Positions 16,980 through 26,772 of a stretch of DNA of 64,000 nt are shown one piece after another. How positions within the stretch are numbered: the first letter of the stretch is position 1; every line of letters starts with the position of its first letter. Source of the DNA: CAVONV01 sp963697355. Lineage in GTDB: Bacteria > Acidobacteriota > Vicinamibacteria > Marinacidobacterales > DATDRI01. The stretch lies in NCBI GenBank assembly GCA_963697355.1, contig CAVONV010000011.1:1-64000 (forward strand), in the 5' to 3' direction. A program made the position numbers and the translations under genes. The notes beneath the pieces were generated by a model, which was given only the letters and a program-made list of their open reading frames with translations, had not been told where the DNA came from and made no database searches.

Positions 16980-19409
16980 TCAGAAGGTCGTGCCAATGCC
17001 GAAACGGAACGAAGTGGCCGGCTGCCAGATCGCTCTATGCGGGTTGAATGCATAGATCAATCGAAACGGCACGTTGAGAACCGGTACAAAAAAACGAGCC
17101 TCGGCACCCGTCGACGTATGTAGCCCGTCCGGATTATCCGGACCCGCTAGTTGGAACATCGACAGATTCCAGGGCTGAGTCTCATCATAAGCCTGACCAG
17201 CATCGAAGAATAACACGGCCCGCAGCGGTCCGGCTAGTGGAATGTAGTATTCCGCATTCAAGAGCAACATCTTGTTTCCGCCAACGAGCAATCCATTCAC
17301 GCGCGGGCCGACGGAGCGAATGTTGTAACCGCGGATCTGATTCTCGCCCCCCATGAAGAATCTCTCATAGTAGGGTATTCCCGTGCTCGTCACATCGATG
17401 TTACCTTCGTCATCGATGGTAGCCCTCCTGTCACCATGGCTTATGAGTCCCGCTCCCATCGCCCGGAAACCAACAGTCGTAGTACGACTGACCGGCAGGT
17501 ACCAGACTCCTTCGAGAGTCGGCTTGTAGTAGTTGACGGTACCCCCGAGTATTCCTCCAGCGAGCCCGATACTCGTCGTATACCGAACGCCCCGTGTTGG
17601 GTACAGCGGATTGTCCGTCGTGTTGTGGACGAAAGACGGCGTCACCATGCTCTGCCGGAAGTTGGCCTCCAGTCCCAGGTAGGCGGGGTTGAGGTACGGA
17701 TTGTACCCGGTGGCATAGTCATAAGGCGTCAAAATGAGGTCCGGGTCTGGATCCGAAGTCTGGATGACCGAATAGTTGTACCTCAGGAAGAGTCGAGAAA
17801 ACCTCTTGATAGGAATCCCGAATATCAGACTCGCGCCCGTATCCCGTCGAGTGAACTGCGGAAGCTTGAGTGTACGCTTGAATACGTCGAATCCGGCCGT
17901 GATGGGCTTGTCGAGAAACCAGGGTTCGGTCAAGGCAATTTGGAAATTCTGGGTGCGGCTGCCCGTTTGGACATTGAAAGATGCCGTCTCACCGCGTCCG
18001 AGAAAATTGGAGGTCGAGAAACCGAGGTTGATGAAGGCCCCTTCCAAACCCGAAACGCCGCCACCGAACGTGAACTGATTACGATTCTGCTCGGTGAGCT
18101 GTAACTTGACGTCCAGCTTGTTGTCTTCGCCTTCGGTGGGTTGGATCTCAGGCTGCTCAATGGGACGAAAGTAACCCAATTGATTGATCCGACGGATGGA
18201 TGCCTTCAGCATCTCCATGTTCATGACGTCTTGTTCGTTGAGCCACAGCTCTCGACGGATGACCTTGTCTCTCGTGGTGGTATTGCCCTCGAACTCGATC
18301 CGATTGATGAAATACTGTTTGTCCTCGTTCAAGTTGATGGTGACATCTACAACGTCTTGGTCCGGCACCGGACGCTTGATGGGGAATCCGGTGAATTGGA
18401 TGTAACCTCGGGATCCGTATATCTCTCTTAGCTTCTCCAACCCTTTGGTGATCTTGGACTCGTTGTAGATTTCACCCTCTTTCAGGTTGAAAAAATTCTT
18501 GACGAACTCCTTGGGTAGGACTTCAGCCCCTTCGACGTCGACAGAGCCCACTCTGTATTGCTTACCTTCGACTACTGGAATCGTCAGATGGAGCCAGCGA
18601 CGCGGCTTATTCCACAACAACATCGTGCGGGACTCACCGTCCTCGTACTCCATCTGGGGCTCACCGAAGGACACATCCACGAATCCCCGGTTCAGATAGA
18701 GCTCGCGGACCGCTTCGATGTCCGTCGCGTAGTTCTCTTCCGTATAGGTCGCGCCTCCGGTCAGAAACGCCAAGGAATGACTCTCGCGGGTCTTCTTCAT
18801 CCCCCAACGAAGGTCCCATTCGTCGAACTCTTCGATTCCTTCGAACCGGATCGACTTGATTTTGACCTTTTGCTCATCCCGAATATCGAAAACGATGTTC
18901 ACCCCGTTGCTATCGGCGGGAACAATCTCACTCGAGACATTACCGTCCGTACGTCCCTTGTCGACCAACATCTGACGGATGATCTTCTCCGCCTTCACGA
19001 TTTTGGAGGGATCGTAGAATGAATCGAGCTCAATGACCGATTCCTCTTCGACCAGCTTCTCTTCGATGTCGCCGGAGCTCAGTTCCTTCGAGCCACGAAA
19101 CTCCACGGTCCTTACCCGGGGCCGCTCCACCACGGTGAAGGTCAGTATCTTGCCCCGTTCGCCGTCCGTGACGTCCAAGGTCAAATCATCCAAGAATCCC
19201 GTGTCCCACAGACGATGGTAATCTGCAATGACCGATTCCCTGTCGTAGGGAGACCCTGGTTTCGACTCCAGGTGGAAGAGGTAGGTTCCCTCGTCAACTA
19301 CCTGGTTACCTTGGATTTGTATCTTTTCGATGGTCTCGCTCTGAGCCATGATCGAGCTCGAAGCGAAAAGGCAGAAAATCAGAGCTGAAAGAATTCGCAC
19401 CGTTGACAT
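16980..19409 (-). CDS. bamA: Outer-membrane protein assembly factor BamA
   Basis: Omp85 core of the BAM machine, inserting beta-barrel proteins in the outer membrane. 809 residues: signal peptide ending near SSSIMAQ, five POTRA-like repeats over about residues 25-420 (for example VRTVEFRGSKELSSGDIEEK and INRIEFEGNTTTRDKVIRRE), then a 16-strand barrel with the (V/I)RGY signature in GENQIRGYNIRSVG and a C-terminal aromatic residue (FRFGIGTTF). It starts nine bases after clpC and leads into ompH-fabZ-lpxA-lpxI. Confidence 0.97.
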   Translation of the reverse strand: MSTVRILSALIFCLFASSSIMAQSETIEKIQIQGNQVVDEGTYLFHLESKPGSPYDRESVIADYHRLWDTGFLDDLTLDVTDGERGKILTFTVVERPRVRTVEFRGSKELSSGDIEEKLVEEESVIELDSFYDPSKIVKAEKIIRQMLVDKGRTDGNVSSEIVPADSNGVNIVFDIRDEQKVKIKSIRFEGIEEFDEWDLRWGMKKTRESHSLAFLTGGATYTEENYATDIEAVRELYLNRGFVDVSFGEPQMEYEDGESRTMLLWNKPRRWLHLTIPVVEGKQYRVGSVDVEGAEVLPKEFVKNFFNLKEGEIYNESKITKGLEKLREIYGSRGYIQFTGFPIKRPVPDQDVVDVTINLNEDKQYFINRIEFEGNTTTRDKVIRRELWLNEQDVMNMEMLKASIRRINQLGYFRPIEQPEIQPTEGEDNKLDVKLQLTEQNRNQFTFGGGVSGLEGAFINLGFSTSNFLGRGETASFNVQTGSRTQNFQIALTEPWFLDKPITAGFDVFKRTLKLPQFTRRDTGASLIFGIPIKRFSRLFLRYNYSVIQTSDPDPDLILTPYDYATGYNPYLNPAYLGLEANFRQSMVTPSFVHNTTDNPLYPTRGVRYTTSIGLAGGILGGTVNYYKPTLEGVWYLPVSRTTTVGFRAMGAGLISHGDRRATIDDEGNIDVTSTGIPYYERFFMGGENQIRGYNIRSVGPRVNGLLVGGNKMLLLNAEYYIPLAGPLRAVLFFDAGQAYDETQPWNLSMFQLAGPDNPDGLHTSTGAEARFFVPVLNVPFRLIYAFNPHRAIWQPATSFRFGIGTTF

Positions 19410-19418
19410 AGGCCCTCT

Positions 19419-21857
19419 TCATACGGAGAGTGGAAGGTCCTCTTCAACAGCGTCGCCCTGCCGTAGCCCCAGCTTGTCACCGTCCGGATAAACCTCGACC
19501 GGACAGCCTTGCTTGAGCGAGCCACGGATGAACGCTTCGGAGAGGGGGTCCTCCACGAACTTCTGTAGTGCCCGCCGAAGTGGCCGAGCCCCGTAGGATC
19601 GGTCTTGGCAGGTACTGTTGATGATCCACTCAACGGCATCGGGAGTGAGGGTGATCTCGAGATCCTTGTCACGGAGATTCTCGTTCATCTGCTCGACTAG
19701 GAGGCCAACTATCTTGCGTAAGTCATCGTCACTCAACGCGTCAAAAATAATAATCTCATCGATTCGGTTGATGAATTCAGGATTGAACGTTTTCTTGACC
19801 TCACCCAGCACCATCTCGCCGATGCGTGTGGCCGTTGTGTCCTTGTCGTCAGTCTGGAAACCGACTCGGCCTTTCTTCTCTATGTGTCGTGCCCCGATAT
19901 TCGAAGTCATGATGATGATCGCATTCTTGAAATCGATCGTGTTCCCCAGTCCATCGGTCAGCTGACCGTCCTCGAAGACTTGGAGAAGTATGTTGAACAC
20001 GTCCGGATGTGCTTTCTCGATCTCATCCAACAGGATGACGCAATAAGGGTTGTGCTTGACCTTCTCGGTGAGTTGGCCGCCTTCTTCGTGCCCGACGTAA
20101 CCGGGCGGAGAGCCAATGAGCTTCGAGACCGAGTGCTTTTCCATGTACTCGCTCATATCGAAGCGCGTGAGTGCTTTTTCCGTACCGAAAAGGAAGTCTG
20201 CCAGACAGCGGGCTACCTCTGTCTTGCCTACTCCCGTTGGCCCCAGGAAAATGAAGGAACCCACCGGTCGATTAGGACTCTTCAATCCGGCGCGCGACCT
20301 ACGGATAGCCCTCGACAAGGCCGAAATGGCTTGGTCTTGACTAACGATTCTCTTATGAAGCTCATCCTCCATGCGAAGAAGCTTCTCACTCTCTTCCTCC
20401 TTGATGGAAGAGAGCGGAATGCCCGTCCACTTTGATACGACTTCGTCGATATCCTGCCGATTCACGGGAGGTCGCTCGAAATTCTTGAGCTCCCACCTCT
20501 CACGGATGTACTGAAGGTTCTGTCTTTGCGCAATCTCTTCGTCTCGATACATCGCCGCGCGCTCGAAGTCCTTCTCGGCAATAGCGTTGTCCATCCGATC
20601 GGCGATGACGCTTATCCGCTTTTTCAAATTGGCGAACTCGGTAGAGAACGTCGACTCACGAAGTTTCACACGCGAACCCGATTCATCCAGCAGATCGATG
20701 GCTTTGTCAGGCAGGAATCGATCCGTGATGTAGCGATGGGACTGATAGACCGCGGCATTGACGGACTCGTCAGAATACTGCACGTGATGGAACTTCTCGT
20801 AACGAGATTTGATGCCCATCAATATTTCGATAGTCTCCAGCTCAGTGGGACTCGCGACCTTGACGCCCTGAAATCGGCGCTCGAGACTTCTATCGCGCTC
20901 GATGTACTTTCGATACTCGGCCGGCGTCGTTGCGCCGATACACTGAATCTCACCGCGCGACAGAGCCGGTTTGAGGATGTTCGCGGCATCTAGAGACCCT
21001 TCGGCCGAACCCGCGCCCACGAGTGTATGGAGCTCGTCAATGAAAATGATGACGTTCGTGTTCTCTGTGAGCTCCTTCATGATGGTCTTGAGGCGCTCCT
21101 CAAACTGTCCGCGGTACTTGGTGCCGGCAACAATTAGAGATATGTCCAGGGCGAGAATTCTCTTGTCGGCAAGGAAAAGAGGTACGTCTCCACGGACGAT
21201 CTTGTTCGCTAATCCTTCGACGATAGCGGTTTTCCCGACACCCGGCTCTCCGATTAGGACCGGATTGTTCTTTGTCCGCCGACAAAGGACCTGAATGACC
21301 CGGTCGAGTTCCGCATATCGACCAATGAGAGGATCGAGCTGCCCGCGAGCTGCCGCCTCTGTCAAGTCTCGACTGAACTCGGTCAGCAGCGGCGTCTCTT
21401 TCGACTTGGACGCCGTGGCCTTTTGGTTCAACTCCTGTACGATGTCTTCTCGCACGGCGTTGATACGAAGTCCACGCGCTCGGAGAATACTGGCGGCCAC
21501 CGACTTTTCCTCCCGCAAGAGTCCCAGCAGGATATGCTCGGTGCCGATGTAATTGTGTGCCATCCGGTCCGCTTCTTCGGCGGCGTGGGTCAGTACTCGT
21601 TTCGATTCGGCCGACAACGGAATCTCGACGGAAGTGGAAACCTGATCGCGAATGACAACTCGACCTTCGATTTCTTTTCGAATGGATTCCAAGGAAAGAT
21701 TGGACTTGGCGAAAATGCGGCTTGTGAGCCCTTTTCCTTCTCGGATCAAGCCGAGCAGGAGGTGCTCAGTCTCGATAGAGCTACTGCCCAACTGGGCCGC
21801 CTCATATCGGGCGAAGAAGATTACGCGCTTAGATCGTTCGGTATATCGCTCGAACAT
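19419..21857 (-). CDS. clpC: ClpC-type AAA+ unfoldase
   Basis: Hexameric ATP-dependent unfoldase that feeds ClpP or refolds proteins. About 812 residues: paired Clp-N repeats, AAA1 with Walker A GEPGVGKTAIVEG, a UVR motif (NAIAEKDFERAAMYRDEEIA) that separates ClpC from ClpB/ClpA, and AAA2 with Walker A GPTGVGKTEVARC. The start MFERYTERSK matches the family; an in-frame GTG at 21866 is possible. No clpP, mcsA or mcsB is seen. Only nine bases separate it from bamA, so envelope assembly and proteostasis genes are co-transcribed here. Confidence 0.94.
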   Translation of the reverse strand: MFERYTERSKRVIFFARYEAAQLGSSSIETEHLLLGLIREGKGLTSRIFAKSNLSLESIRKEIEGRVVIRDQVSTSVEIPLSAESKRVLTHAAEEADRMAHNYIGTEHILLGLLREEKSVAASILRARGLRINAVREDIVQELNQKATASKSKETPLLTEFSRDLTEAAARGQLDPLIGRYAELDRVIQVLCRRTKNNPVLIGEPGVGKTAIVEGLANKIVRGDVPLFLADKRILALDISLIVAGTKYRGQFEERLKTIMKELTENTNVIIFIDELHTLVGAGSAEGSLDAANILKPALSRGEIQCIGATTPAEYRKYIERDRSLERRFQGVKVASPTELETIEILMGIKSRYEKFHHVQYSDESVNAAVYQSHRYITDRFLPDKAIDLLDESGSRVKLRESTFSTEFANLKKRISVIADRMDNAIAEKDFERAAMYRDEEIAQRQNLQYIRERWELKNFERPPVNRQDIDEVVSKWTGIPLSSIKEEESEKLLRMEDELHKRIVSQDQAISALSRAIRRSRAGLKSPNRPVGSFIFLGPTGVGKTEVARCLADFLFGTEKALTRFDMSEYMEKHSVSKLIGSPPGYVGHEEGGQLTEKVKHNPYCVILLDEIEKAHPDVFNILLQVFEDGQLTDGLGNTIDFKNAIIIMTSNIGARHIEKKGRVGFQTDDKDTTATRIGEMVLGEVKKTFNPEFINRIDEIIIFDALSDDDLRKIVGLLVEQMNENLRDKDLEITLTPDAVEWIINSTCQDRSYGARPLRRALQKFVEDPLSEAFIRGSLKQGCPVEVYPDGDKLGLRQGDAVEEDLPLSV

Positions 21858-21883
21858 TTCCTCCACCCGAACATGATGAACCC

Positions 21884-21892
21884 ATTATAGCA
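21884..21892 (-). promoter_or_regulatory. Extended -10 promoter for clpC-bamA operon
   Basis: Minus strand TGCTATAAT: a perfect TATAAT at 21884-21889 preceded by TG at 21891-21892, the extended -10 form. No good -35 hexamer is present at 16-18 bases. It lies about 20-25 bases before the clpC start. Confidence 0.5.
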
Positions 21893-22414
21893 TACCACCT
21901 AACTAACTGGATATATGGCGTTTCTGGCGCCTCAGCCAACCGTCGCCGCTTAAAAGCCGTCCAACGGAGAATAGCATGAGGGTTAGCAGGGGTCAATGGG
22001 ACTATCAGAGTAGTCTAACGAAGGAGAAAGTAGAAAGTAGGAAATAGGAAGTAGGAAGAGGAAGGAGTACTGGACATCTGTTGACTTGGCACCTCAGGCT
22101 CCTTTCTCCTTCGTACTAACGTCGCTCGGGCTCGGGCATGCAGGCAGTCAAGCAGCCGAACGAAGCTGTTTGTTCCTCGCAATCCGGGTATGCTGATGAG
22201 CTCTGACTGGTCACTGGCTTCTGACCTCTGCTAGGTCAGCGCGCAACCGTCTACTGCCTACCGCCCACTTACCTCTTCTATGTGAGATTGCCACGGCCCC
22301 CGTCCACTGCCCACGGGTTCCCACCTGGCAAGGGCACCGGGCACCCGCACGAAGTTAGTCCCCGACGCGGTGGCCGTCGCCTGTCTTGGCCGTGCGGATG
22401 CTTTCTACTATCTT
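21893..22414. repeat. Long non-coding spacer with repeat mosaics
   Basis: No gene is seen in these 522 bases. A 13-base perfect inverted repeat, ACGAAGGAGAAAG at 22018-22030 and CTTTCTCCTTCGT at 22102-22114, encloses GAAAGTAGGAAATAGG-type words (GGAGAAAG family). From about 22141 to 22270 words such as GGCAGTCAAGCAG, TGACTGGTCACTGGC and TCTACTGCCTACCGCCC belong to the CAGTGACCAGTG family also seen at 26.5, 37.4 and 47.7 kb. Confidence 0.65.
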
Positions 22415-23098
22415 CTAGACTCTCTCTTTGATGATCCCGTCTTCCATAGTGAGAACCCTATCGCAGACGGAAGCGATCCGTTCATTGTGTGTGACGACAA
22501 CTGATGTGAGTCCTTTTTCACTATGGAACTGACGCAGCAGGCTCACGAGCTCATCACTGCTCTTCGTGTCCAAGTTTCCGGTGGGCTCATCGGCAAGAAC
22601 GATTCGAGGCTCGCAAACTAGAGCCCGGGCAACGGCAACTCTTTGCTGTTCTCCACCGGAGAGTTGGGCGGGCCGGTGGTGCCCCCTATCGGAAAGGCCA
22701 AGAGCATCGAGTATACGTTGGGCTCGTTCTCTCGCCTCGGGTGCCGGTGTGCGCGCTATCAGAAGTGGCATCATCACGTTCTCGACGGCCGTGAACTCCG
22801 GAAGAAGGTGGTGGAATTGAAATATGAAGCCGATCGTCGTGTTACGAAGTTGTGTCCGCTCCGGCTCGCTCAAAGCAAAGACTTCCCTTCCGTCGATTCG
22901 TACGCTTCCTTTTTCCGGAACGTCGATTGTCCCGAGGACATGAAGAAGAGTGCTCTTACCCACGCCCGAGGCCCCCAGGATGGCCACCATCTCCCCTCCC
23001 GCGATCCATAGATCCGCTTCGCGAAGAACGGGAAGATAAACACCTGCCGAAGGAAAGCCTTTGACCACACCGCGGGCCTCCAACCGGGCTTCACTCAT
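22415..23098 (-). CDS. lolD: Lipoprotein-releasing ABC transporter ATPase
   Basis: ATPase of the MacB/LolD family, probably driving release of outer-membrane lipoproteins from the inner membrane. 227 residues: Walker A LGASGVGKSTLLH, Q-loop GFIFQFHHLLPEFT, signature LSGGEQQRVAVARAL, Walker B RIVLADEPTGNLD and the H-loop VVTHNE. It overlaps the permease gene upstream by eight bases. LolD versus another MacB-type exporter is decided by the paired LolC/E-type permease. Confidence 0.92.
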   Translation of the reverse strand: MSEARLEARGVVKGFPSAGVYLPVLREADLWIAGGEMVAILGASGVGKSTLLHVLGTIDVPEKGSVRIDGREVFALSEPERTQLRNTTIGFIFQFHHLLPEFTAVENVMMPLLIARTPAPEARERAQRILDALGLSDRGHHRPAQLSGGEQQRVAVARALVCEPRIVLADEPTGNLDTKSSDELVSLLRQFHSEKGLTSVVVTHNERIASVCDRVLTMEDGIIKERV

Positions 23099-24329
23099 AG
23101 CGCAAAGCCTCGCTAATAGTGAGCCGAGAAGCCCTCCAGGCTGGATAGGTGGTTGCGAGGAAACAGATCAACGGAGCCGCCAACAGTACTGTTGCCAAGT
23201 CGGATGGAAGCAGCTCGAAGGGCACATAAGTCAATTGATAGACATCTTCGGGAATCCGAATCACGCGGTATGTGTCCAAGATCCACGAGATTCCGACTCC
23301 TGCCGCACCTCCAACCAGAGTACCCACGACGCCGATGATGGTGCCCTGAAGCATGAAGATGAACATGACACTCCTCGCCGTCGTACCCATGGAGCGGAGA
23401 ATGGCGATGTCCCGTGTCTTTTCCATGACGATCATAATTTGACTCGCCACGATATTGAGTGCAGCTACACCGATGATGAAACTGACGAAAATCGTGGTAA
23501 CCATTTTTTCCAGCCAAAGTGCAGAGAACAAGCTCTGGTTGGTCTCCATCCAGTCCAGGGTCCCGTAACCGCTCCCAAGGCTCTTGCGCACCGCCGTGCC
23601 GAGCTCTTTCGCCGCATATATATCGTCCACGCGTGATTCCACGTAGGCCACCTCATCTCCCAATCCAAGCATCCGCTGGGCAGATTCGAGCGAGGTAAGA
23701 GCCCAGGAGTGGTCGAAATCATAGAGGCCGACCTTGAAGATCCCTACGACGCGGAAAGTCCGGGTACGGGGAAGCATGCCCAACGGTGTGAGGTGACCCT
23801 CGGGCGACGTCAACTTGACCGAATCGCCAACGATGCAACCCAACGATAGGGCAAGCGCTTCGCCCATCACAATTCCGGAAAGCGTGTCACCACTCCCACC
23901 AGCCTCATCCAACTCATCCATACTTCCCGCGATCATCTTTCCCGCGAACTCAGTGACCCCAGCCTCCCGCTGTGGATCGACACCCTTCAACGTCACCAGA
24001 CTCGAGCCCGTGGCACTCGAGGCCAGCGCCTTGCCGTAGACGACTGGTGCCGCGCCTTCGATACCCTCTATGGCAAGCATCTTCTCGGTCACGTCTCGAT
24101 AATCTCGGAATCCCTCGGATTTCATGCTGTATACACTAAGATGTGAGGCGGCCCCTAAGATGCGTGCCCGCAGCTCGCCCTGAAAACCGGTCATGATTGC
24201 AAGAGCGATCAGAAGGATCATCACCCCGACAACCACTCCTAGCGTAGAAATGGCGGAGATCACCGAGATGAAGACCTGCTTGCGCTTGGCCAGCAAGTAG
24301 CGCGAGGCAATCAGTAGTTCAAAAGGCAT
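23091..24329 (-). CDS. Lipoprotein-releasing ABC transporter permease (LolC/LolE family)
   Basis: 412 residues with the LolC/E start (PFELLIASRYLLAKRKQVFIS), one N-terminal transmembrane helix, a ~200-residue periplasmic MacB-PCD-like domain and three C-terminal helices (TTIFVSFIIGVAALNIVASQ; MFIFMLQGTIIGVVGTLVGG; LLAAPLICFLATTYPAW). RDIAILRSMGTTARSVM is the coupling segment facing LolD. As one permease gene is present rather than separate lolC and lolE, it probably acts as a homodimer (LolF-like). Confidence 0.92.
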   Translation of the reverse strand: MPFELLIASRYLLAKRKQVFISVISAISTLGVVVGVMILLIALAIMTGFQGELRARILGAASHLSVYSMKSEGFRDYRDVTEKMLAIEGIEGAAPVVYGKALASSATGSSLVTLKGVDPQREAGVTEFAGKMIAGSMDELDEAGGSGDTLSGIVMGEALALSLGCIVGDSVKLTSPEGHLTPLGMLPRTRTFRVVGIFKVGLYDFDHSWALTSLESAQRMLGLGDEVAYVESRVDDIYAAKELGTAVRKSLGSGYGTLDWMETNQSLFSALWLEKMVTTIFVSFIIGVAALNIVASQIMIVMEKTRDIAILRSMGTTARSVMFIFMLQGTIIGVVGTLVGGAAGVGISWILDTYRVIRIPEDVYQLTYVPFELLPSDLATVLLAAPLICFLATTYPAWRASRLTISEALRYE

Positions 24330-24337
24330 CTAGTAGG

Positions 24338-24503
24338 ACTCGAGAACTCGAGTACTCAAGCACTCGAGAATAAGATCCGGAATCAAAGCCATCAACCCAA
24401 CCCGCCGACGGAAGCTCTTCGGCGAAGGCGGTGAAGAAGGAGGAAGGAGAAAATAGAAAGGAGTAACTCTTTCCTTCCTACTTTCTCCTTTATTCTTTCT
24501 CCT
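24338..24503. repeat. Spacer mosaic with two repeat families
   Basis: Between lysS and the Lol permease gene. 24338-24372 is an ACTCGAG/ACTCAAG array (GGACTCGAGAACTCGAGTAC then TCAAGCACTCGAG). 24400-24425 has a GCCGACGG...CTTCGGCG-type word pair. 24438-24503 is a GGAGAAAG family copy: GGAGGAAGGAGAAAATAG on the left and CTTTCTCCTTTATTC then TTTCTCC on the right. The right half is the exact inverse of the 25-base core at 14873 and 27287. Confidence 0.7.
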
Positions 24504-24512
24504 ACATCCGAG

Positions 24513-26054
24513 TCATTCATCTCCATCGACATCGTCTCCCTCATCTTTGTCTGCCGGGCGGCCGGATTCCGGACGTAGGTGCGGGAACAAAATCACATCT
24601 CGAATCGAACGAGAATCAGTGAAGAGCATGACCAGCCTGTCGACACCGATCCCTTCCCCTCCAGTGGGCGGCAGGCCGTGGGCGAGAGCGCGAACGTAGT
24701 CCTCATCCATGACGTGAGCCTCCGAGTCACCCCGCTCTCTCTCACTCAACTGGGCCAGGAAACGCTCTCGTTGGTCCTCCGGATCGTTGAGCTCGCTGAA
24801 TCCGTTGGCACATTCCATACCTGCCACGAAGAGCTCGAACCGTTCCACAAGCTGCGGGTCGTCCGGTTTCTTCTTCGACAGCGGAGACACATCCAATGGG
24901 AGATCATAAATGAAGGTGGGCTGAATGAGCTGAGGCTCCACAATCTCCTCGAAGAGCTCTGCCACGAGTTTTCCCCATGGAGCGTCTGGATCGAATTTTC
25001 CTTCTACTTGCCCGAGCAGTCTCACGACTGTGTTGCGATCGCGGAGATCTTGTTCGGAAACATCGATAGCACGCTCACCCAATGTCTTTTGAATGGCTTC
25101 GAGCATTCGCAGCCGACGAAAAGGTGGTGTCAATTTGATATTGTTCTCGGCGTACTCGAGCTCTTCACTTCCCTTCACCGAGCGAGCCAAGTGAAGAAAG
25201 AGGTTCTCAGTGAGCGTCATCATCGCTTCGAAATCACTATAGGCTTCGTAAAACTCGAGCATCGTGAACTCGGGATTGTGCCGCGTCGAGATACCCTCGT
25301 TGCGAAAGTTCCGATTGATTTCGTAGACCTTCTCAAACCCACCTACAACCAACCGCTTCAAGTAGAGCTCCGGGGCGATACGCAAAAAGAGGTCGATCCC
25401 CAGCGCATTGTGAAATGTCTTGAATGGCCGCGCCACCGCACCGCCCGCGAGGGGCTGAAGCATGGGTGTCTCGACCTCGACGTAGCCTCGGGCATCGAAA
25501 AACTGACGGATTTCCCGGATCAAACGGCTCCGAGTCAGAAAAACTTCGCGCACATCAACATTGGTAGCCAAGTCGAGGTAGCGTTGGCGATATCGGAGCT
25601 CCACATCAGACAATCCGTGCCACTTCTCGGGAAGCGGAAGCAGCGCTTTTGCGAGGAACACGATCTCGTGAACCATTAGGGTCAGTTCATTGGTTCGAGT
25701 TCGAAACACCTTGCCTTCAACACCGATGAAATCTCCCACATCCAAGAGCTTGAAAATCTCGAAGCCCGGGGACTTCACGGTGTCACGTCGAATGTAGATT
25801 TGTAGTCGGGAGGCTCCGTCACTCAGATGTCCAAAAGCCGTCTTGCCGTGACCTCGCAGGGCCACCAACCGCCCGGCAATGCGGAGGTTGGGGGCGGCGG
25901 CTTCCAACTGCTCGCCCGTCTGCTCTCCAAACTCGGCCGCAGCTTCACTAATGGAGTGGCTTTGGTCGTATCCTGTCGGATACACATTCACACCGAGCTC
26001 ACCCAATGCCTCTAGTTTGCCCTTCCGTTGCTCGTAAATACCATCTACCACCAA
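24513..26054 (-). CDS. lysS: Lysyl-tRNA synthetase, class II
   Basis: Charges tRNA-Lys. 513 residues: N-terminal OB fold (LRIAGRLVALRGHGKTAFGH), class II motif 2 (YEINRNFRNEGISTRHNPEF) and motif 3 (GEGIGVDRLVMLF). The likely start is a TTG at 26054 directly after the nusB stop, with GGAGG eight bases upstream; a GTG at 26051 is the alternative. The C-terminus has an acidic tail beyond RDVILFPHLRPE. Confidence 0.96.
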   Translation of the reverse strand: MVVDGIYEQRKGKLEALGELGVNVYPTGYDQSHSISEAAAEFGEQTGEQLEAAAPNLRIAGRLVALRGHGKTAFGHLSDGASRLQIYIRRDTVKSPGFEIFKLLDVGDFIGVEGKVFRTRTNELTLMVHEIVFLAKALLPLPEKWHGLSDVELRYRQRYLDLATNVDVREVFLTRSRLIREIRQFFDARGYVEVETPMLQPLAGGAVARPFKTFHNALGIDLFLRIAPELYLKRLVVGGFEKVYEINRNFRNEGISTRHNPEFTMLEFYEAYSDFEAMMTLTENLFLHLARSVKGSEELEYAENNIKLTPPFRRLRMLEAIQKTLGERAIDVSEQDLRDRNTVVRLLGQVEGKFDPDAPWGKLVAELFEEIVEPQLIQPTFIYDLPLDVSPLSKKKPDDPQLVERFELFVAGMECANGFSELNDPEDQRERFLAQLSERERGDSEAHVMDEDYVRALAHGLPPTGGEGIGVDRLVMLFTDSRSIRDVILFPHLRPESGRPADKDEGDDVDGDE

Positions 26055-26474
26055 CTACTTGGCCTCCTTTGTCGCTGCCAACGTGAGCCGTACAGCATCC
26101 AATATACCGTTGATGAACTGAACAGCAGTGGGAGTGGAGAATTTCTTTGTGACCTCCAGCGCTTCGTTGATGACGACTTTCTCCGGAGTGTCTTCATACA
26201 AAAACTCATATATCGCCAGTCTCATGATGTTTCTGTCTACGATCGCAATTCTATCCAAGCGCCAATGCTCCGCATGTTGCGAGATCAGCCTATCGATCTG
26301 TTCGAGGTTATTCAGTGTGCCCGTTACGAGACGTCGAGTGTACCTCCGCGATGCTTCGGGGCCTTCCGTCAATTGCCAGAAAGACTCCACCACCCTATCT
26401 ATGGGCTGGCGGCTGATATCCCACTGGTAGAGCATCTGCACCGCCAGCTCTCGACCTTTCCTTCTCGCCGTCAT
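26055..26474 (-). CDS. nusB: Transcription antitermination factor NusB
   Basis: Binds boxA RNA with NusE/S10 and promotes rRNA transcript antitermination. 139 residues, all-helical: RRKGRELAVQMLYQWD at the N-terminus and VINEALEVTKKFSTPTAVQFING at the C-terminus are the family hallmarks. It abuts lysS with no gap. The usual partner ribH is upstream but separated by a 280-base spacer filled with repeats. Confidence 0.95.
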   Translation of the reverse strand: MTARRKGRELAVQMLYQWDISRQPIDRVVESFWQLTEGPEASRRYTRRLVTGTLNNLEQIDRLISQHAEHWRLDRIAIVDRNIMRLAIYEFLYEDTPEKVVINEALEVTKKFSTPTAVQFINGILDAVRLTLAATKEAK

Positions 26475-26499
26475 GACGTTCCAAGAAAGTGGGACTAGG

Positions 26500-26570
26500 A
26501 TCAGTAACCAGTTATCAGTAACCAGTTATCAGTAACCAGTTATCAGTTATCAGTTATCAATCAGTAGTCA
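26500..26570. repeat. Tandem 14-base repeat (ATCAGTAACCAGTT)
   Basis: Three exact tandem units of ATCAGTAACCAGTT at 26500-26513, 26514-26527 and 26528-26541, then two half-units ATCAGTT (26542-26555) and a degenerate tail. It lies in the ribH-nusB spacer. The words match the CAGTGACCAGTG family elsewhere. With no spacers between units, it is not a CRISPR array. Confidence 0.85.
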
Positions 26571-26631
26571 ATGGGATGTGGGTCTTCACTGATTGCTTCC
26601 AACTAACTTCCCCGCATCGGAAGTAGCTTTG

Positions 26632-26772
26632 CGAGAACCCAAGAACTCAAGCACCCAAGTACTCAGAATTGAGCCACGCCATCTCGGAAAAACAGCGGGC
26701 AGCGAGGGGCGTTAGTTCCTGATGCGTCGGGCTCCTCGCCCGTACTTTGGCTGATTACTGATTACTGTTCAC
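26632..26772. repeat. ACTCAAGA-type array and TGATTACTGATTACTG words
   Basis: 26632-26672 is GAGAACCCAAGAACTCAAG followed by CACCCAAGTACTCAGAA, a copy of the ACTCAAG family. 26746-26772 has GGCTGATTACTGATTACTG running into the end of ribH, so the last ribH codons (SNQ) are written in repeat sequence. Confidence 0.6.

Noticed and set aside
24579..25679. 366-residue open frame antisense to lysS
   Set aside because: Shadow of lysS codon bias; no domain, no ribosome site, and the sense protein is a complete synthetase.
26500..26570. Tandem repeat considered as a CRISPR array
   Set aside because: Units abut with no unique spacers and there are no cas genes.
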